A program made the position numbers and the translations under genes. The notes beneath the pieces are model-generated. The model was not told the origin of the DNA. It worked only from the letters and a program-made list of their open reading frames with translations, and did not search any database. From assembly GCA_026874595.1 (NCBI GenBank), contig CM049315.1:61191389-61255388 (forward strand): a stretch of 64,000 nt of DNA, in the 5' to 3' direction. Positions 60,355 through 64,000 of this stretch are shown here, piece after piece (positions within the stretch are counted from its first letter, which is position 1; each line of letters opens with the position of its first letter). This DNA is from Sipunculus nudus. Lineage: Eukaryota; Annelida; Sipuncula; Golfingiida; Sipunculidae.

Positions 60355-61625
60355 AAAGGTGATATATCGATTTAATTTGATACATAAAAAGTTTATTTCT
60401 ATTTATAAATACAAGATTGTTTCACTATCGCAAAACAAGCAGTGATAATTCATGTTACAGGTCCCTCCATGTACGGCAGGGTGAACTCTCACCGCTAGAA
60501 GGTCGGACTCCATATCACAGTAAATGGAGTCCGTACGTGGCAGACTAGTGCCAGGCTAGATGTAACAGCATCACACAGCTAACATATATGGTAAAATGAC
60601 TCAATTCAATCTCCGTAATTCAGCCAAAAATCATTCATGTGGAACCATTAATGACAATTATTATAAGAATTATTGTAGGGATTATTCTTGTAAAATATTT
60701 AACAAACTGGCTTCAGTGACATCAGTTGAAAAACGTTTCGCAGGTTTATAACTCATATAGGAAGATACAGCAAACTGGCCAAGTTCAGCTTCCCGTAACT
60801 CAGCCAAAAAGCACTGAACCAAAACCATTTGAACAAACTTGAATTATCAACATCTGAGGATAATTAATGTGTGAGATTTAAGAATTTGGCCCAGTGGTTT
60901 TTGAGAAGAAGATCTTTGTAGCCACTGAGCTAAAACAGGCTGTTATGGCATATGACTAAATTCAGCTTCCCATAACTTAGCCAAAAGTCACTGAAAAAAG
61001 AACATTTGAACAAACTTCAGAAAGCACTACACTAGGATCATTTGTGTGCGATATTAAACATTTTGGCCATATGGTTTCAGAGAAGAAGTTTTTTTTAGCC
61101 CTCAGTGTGATACAAGCACGGATGACCGCGTAAAAAAAAGGCTGATGCAGGTGGCGCCACCAATACCTCAATTTCAGATATGACCAATGTTACCAACATT
61201 GGCATAAAATTTGGTGATGATAGCTCCAGCCATTTCTGAGATTTAAATTTTAATATGCTTTTTTGCACAGTTAACAAAGTTCAACCTCCTGAAACTCAGC
61301 CAAAAATCGTCGAACTGGAACCATTCTAACAAATTTGAGAAAGATTGTTCCAGGGATCATTTCTGTGAAATATTGGACAATTTTGCTGGACAGTTTCGGA
61401 AAAGAAGATTTTTTAAGCTTTTTTAGCTTTTTCCCAATAAAATCTAAGAAAATGCAGTTAGAAAAAAATAAACAAAATCCGATATAGTTTTTTGGATGAC
61501 TGATTATTTGCAAAAAATTTGGTGATGCTAGCTCCTGCTGTTTTTGAGATAGCTATGGTTAACGTACAGACGACGCACGATGGACGACGCCGCACCATCG
61601 CATAAGCTCACAGGTTCGCTAAAAA

Positions 61626-61960
61626 GTAAATTTGTCATCATTTGGTCCATATATAACAGCCAGTGTTACATTATGGTCTCCTAATATGATCCTGCATGCC
61701 AGAAATCTACCATTTTCCTCACTAACAACATCTTTAATTACTATACCTGAACCATTTTTAATGAGAATACACATCCCTTTGGCATTCCCCTGCCAATGAG
61801 AAACCAGGACTCTACCTCCCCATTCAGCTTGCCAGAAAGCTTCCATATTCTTTGAACTATGAATTTTTTGCAAAAGAATGACCTGGTCGTCCCTTTTATT
61901 CAGCCAATGGAAACTTTGCGTCGCTTTCTGTACTCTGCCAACCCTCTAACATGCTAGGTA
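61626..61960 (-). pseudogene. LINE relic L1, endonuclease N-terminal piece
   Basis: The minus-strand frame contains SFHWLNKRDDQVILLQKIHS, EWGGRVLVSHWQGNAKGMCI, ENGRFLACRI and VTLAVIYGPNDDKFT. This is the first half of an apurinic-type endonuclease: the LQ-x-x-H block (usual Glu replaced by Lys), the S-rich middle and the Y-x-PN block. The start Met and the first strand (usually with N-x-x-G) are not readable. It ends exactly at the A6 junction and continues in frame at 55591. Confidence 0.88.
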
Positions 61961-62224
61961 AGTATCTTTATTAAATCCATAGTAATTATATAAAGATATC
62001 TCTAATATTTAATAGAACCCACACATAAACAATTAGATATTTCTTGGCACCAGTGCCACAGTATCCCCAGACAATTAATCCCCCCCCCCTTTAGAAAAGG
62101 CCCCCATCTTCAGCAACATATACTGATACTTGGCAAGTGACTATGATTTCTTCCTTCTATCATCTTGAGAAAGAATATTTTTCACCAAATATGGGGGCCA
62201 ATATGTTGAATCTCAGGCAAATAG
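61961..62224. other. Unique-looking DNA with a short poly-C run
   Basis: Ten C lie at 62080-62089. No other feature was recognised. Confidence 0.5.
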
Positions 62225-62620
62225 GGCAAATCACTCATCAGAAAAGGGCATTAATTTATTCTACAAAAACGGGAAGGTAGGTGGGGCCACCTGTCTGATT
62301 TACAAGAACACTTTCCAAGATGGATGGACGAGCCAAACTTCAGACCAATACCTTGGACCACTTTGGAGATATGAGCAATTCCACTGATAGCAAAAGTACG
62401 GATGGACGTCAAACATTTATGATTACAGATAGCGCCACCAGTCTTGAATACAAGATGGAGGTATTCAAAATCAACGGACATGCACAATTTCAGCCAAATC
62501 TGTCCATTAGTTTTAGACTTATAATGCTCACAGTACTGTCAAGTGGCAATGATGGGTAATTGAAAGGCCCGAAAACAAGAAAAGGACAGGTGGCGCCCCC
62601 TGTCTTCCACAGAAGACAAA
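62225..62620 (+). repeat. Family H repeat segment
   Basis: It matches 19540-19900 in order (GAAAAGGGCATTAATTTATT, CCACCTGTC, CTTTCCAAGATGGATG, CAGACCAATACCTTG). A perfect half of the shared palindrome occurs as GGTGGCGCCCCC at about 62591. Confidence 0.55.
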
Positions 62621-62689
62621 GCTATCCAAGATCTTTGGTCAATTTGCTCTTCTGACCAATCCATGCATCCCTTATTGAGATATTTATGA

Positions 62690-63015
62690 TTTTGTGTGAT
62701 TTTCACCATTTATGGCAATATTCAAGGTCAAGGCAACTCCTTAGGAAAGGTCATGACCCAAATTTAAATATTAAAATGGATAGGGGTCTCCTCTATTGGC
62801 AGGTGAACTATATTTGCATGATAAAAGGTCTGAGATGAAAAGTTTGACTGAAAATGCATTCACAATCTTTTCAAAGATGTGTCCTGTGACCTTGACCTCA
62901 TGACCTCAAAATCGATAAGAATCTTGTTATATTGATGGGCCATATATAAGCCAAGTTTGAAACCCATATATCAATCCAAGCTGGAGTAATCACCAGGAAA
63001 TGAATTTTTGGACAG
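62690..63015 (+). repeat. Eroded F-type unit
   Basis: It carries TGTGACCTTGACCTCATGACC at about 62884 and the companion phrases GGGCCATATATAAGCCAAGTTTGAAACC and AGCTGGAGTAATCACCAG seen in F. No ends are visible. Confidence 0.55.
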
Positions 63016-63624
63016 ATGGCAGAAATTTAAGAGTCTTTGTACCAACATAAGTAATACAAGTTATAACAATAATTCCCCATCATTCAGAGAGTCTCATAAG
63101 TCTGAAATAAAACATAACGTCCTTGTTGTTGAAGTCCCTATGCCAAGTCAGGTGGCTTGTTTGTGGAGGCAATAAATAGGTTACACACATAAAAAATAAC
63201 ATAGTCTCACTTATGCAGAGGAAATACCTGGGTAGGCCCTAGACTGGTACCCCGCTCCATCTTGCTTGGCTGAGGGCAAATAGAGTGGGGCACTAGTCAA
63301 GGCAGGCCCTGGCACTCTTTGGCTATGGTCAGTCTCTTGGACCTGACAGTGGACGATGCTTTCTGACTAGCGTTTCTGTCACTGGGCTTCACGTGTGGCA
63401 GCAACCGCATGCTGGTAATCACACTAGCTCCTACTGGATTTGGATGTCTTATGTGTGTTAGTACGTTGAAAACCGGCTCACCTGCATGTTTGTTAAATAG
63501 TTAAGTTATAACTGTGATGCAACAGGTTTAAGGCTGAAGTTGATTGTATTAGTACCTCTGCACCCTCAATGAAAAGTTTTCCGTGCCAAAATCTTAAACG
63601 TTTCTTTTGTCTGAAGGCTTCACT
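63016..63624. other. Unique-looking DNA, no feature recognised
   Basis: The base composition is less AT-rich than the element-filled parts (63230-63480). I see no splice-bounded open frame with family resemblance. Confidence 0.4.
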
Positions 63625-64000
63625 GTATCCACCAAAACATAGTTTTGCGGATACTATGTTTTCATTCGGATGCCGCTGCCGCATAGGTTTCCAGAGAACT
63701 TATCCCTAACCACTTGGAAGAATATTTTAAAATTCGAAATTTGTGATCGGGTCACATGTGAACTGCTGCGCCCTCATTTTTGGTTGACCTCTGACCTTTC
63801 CTCTCTGCCCAGTGTCCATTTGTGTGTCTGTATCCACACATAAACCCACATATCTCGGGAACCATTACACGAATCAGGCTAATTGCACAAATGTAGCCCT
63901 TGGAAAGCTTTATAACATACACTTAATCTGGTGGTGCTACCTGCAACCATTTTTGCACCATGTTCGTCTGTTTGTCTGCTGTGGGATAAAAACACTCATA
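63625..64000 (-). mobile_element. Family E element, inverted copy, running off the window
   Basis: The hairpin GTATCCACCAAAACATAG / TTTTGCGGATAC at 63627-63656 marks the 3' end of an E copy on the minus strand. The sequence towards 64000 is the reverse complement of the E body (for example of 56540-56640, then 56300-56540 with its GGTGGTGCYACC motif at 63931). This is the only clearly inverted member of the set in the window. Confidence 0.8.

Larger units (their letters stand above)
58586..60547. mobile_element. 1.96-kb insertion of unknown class inside A6, with a 10-bp target duplication
   Basis: GTGCCAGGCT lies immediately before (58576-58585) and after (60548-60557) the block, and the A body is continuous across it when compared with 26580-26640 and 49555-49600. 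The ends do not form clear terminal inverted repeats. A perfect 14-bp palindrome GTACGGATCCGTAC (58674-58687) lies near the left end, and a 10-bp-stem hairpin CGGACTCCAT/ATGGAGTCCG (60504-60533) near the right; both contain GTACGGA or its inverse close by. A 9-10 bp duplication would fit a Mutator-like element, but this is only one possibility. Confidence 0.6.
55592..61625 (+). mobile_element. Family A element, copy A6, carrying a LINE 3' end and a 2-kb insertion
   Basis: It starts CAAGGCCTACAGGCC and ends GCATAAGCTCACAGG plus TTCGCTAAAAA. Its own sequence is 55592-56722, 57404-58585 and 60548-61625. An E module lies at 55785-56683. CTATAAATAG occurs at 57925, 57982 and 57997, and a GGTGGCGCCACC at about 61150. 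Removing it rejoins the LINE endonuclease frame exactly. Confidence 0.85.

Noticed and set aside
28884-64000. Further upstream exons of the TBC1D4-like gene
   Set aside because: I looked for the catalytic Arg/Gln-finger blocks and the preceding helices on the minus strand and saw none; a translated search with a family profile would be needed to exclude short exons.

Overview
The window looks like nuclear DNA of an invertebrate animal, most likely a bivalve mollusc. The evidence is low GC content, introns with GT/AG borders, one conserved animal gene read from exons, abundant non-LTR and DNA-transposon relics, and very many interspersed elements with (GGAC)n-type microsatellites and a 3' hairpin, an architecture known from the bivalve 'pearl' and Drosophila DINE-1/mini-me elements. 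The species cannot be fixed from sequence alone. There is no sign of operons, CRISPR arrays or tRNA genes.

The only host gene I can support lies on the minus strand: the 3' end of a TBC1D1/TBC1D4 (AS160)-type Rab GTPase-activating protein. One exon (28883 down to 28714) encodes the end of the TBC domain. The last exon (13879 down to 13340) encodes the C-terminal coiled coil. The two join in phase 0 across a 14.8 kb intron made largely of nested repeats. Earlier exons are not seen and should lie beyond 64000 or be too diverged to read by eye.

Layout. 1-3000: mostly unique, rather CpG-rich DNA with no gene recognised. 3033-5027: a decayed Ty3/Gypsy pol (plus strand). 5200-7750: simple repeats and two small inverted-repeat elements. 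7795-10968: a family B element split by family A. 11600-13880: the 3' end of the Rab-GAP gene, with a stray copy of part of its last exon and one D element. 14085-28000: intron filled with I, C, H, A, E and D elements. 28714-28883: TBC exon. 30234-46561: one family C element expanded to 16 kb by elements inserted inside elements, four levels deep. 46650-61960: one minus-strand LINE broken into four pieces by three insertions (A5, C3, A6). A6 itself carries another LINE 3' end and a 2 kb insertion that contains a pogo/Tigger-like element. 62000-64000: H- and F-type relics and an inverted E copy.

The most unusual content is the set of interspersed families called A to G and I here. Most share one architecture: a 5' start of CAAG/CTAG type (several with a 12-15 bp palindrome), subterminal sequence inverted relative to the 3' end, the palindrome GGTGGCGCCACC or its CpG-decay forms in the body, GGAC/AGAC microsatellite near the 3' end, then a hairpin and GCTAAAA. 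At least seven junctions can be checked against an uninterrupted copy or a reading frame, and each lies in an A-run. Nearly all copies point the same way, opposite to the host gene and the LINEs. This fits non-autonomous Helentron-type (HINE) elements, but no Rep/helicase gene is present, so that class is an inference. Letter names are local labels, not database names.
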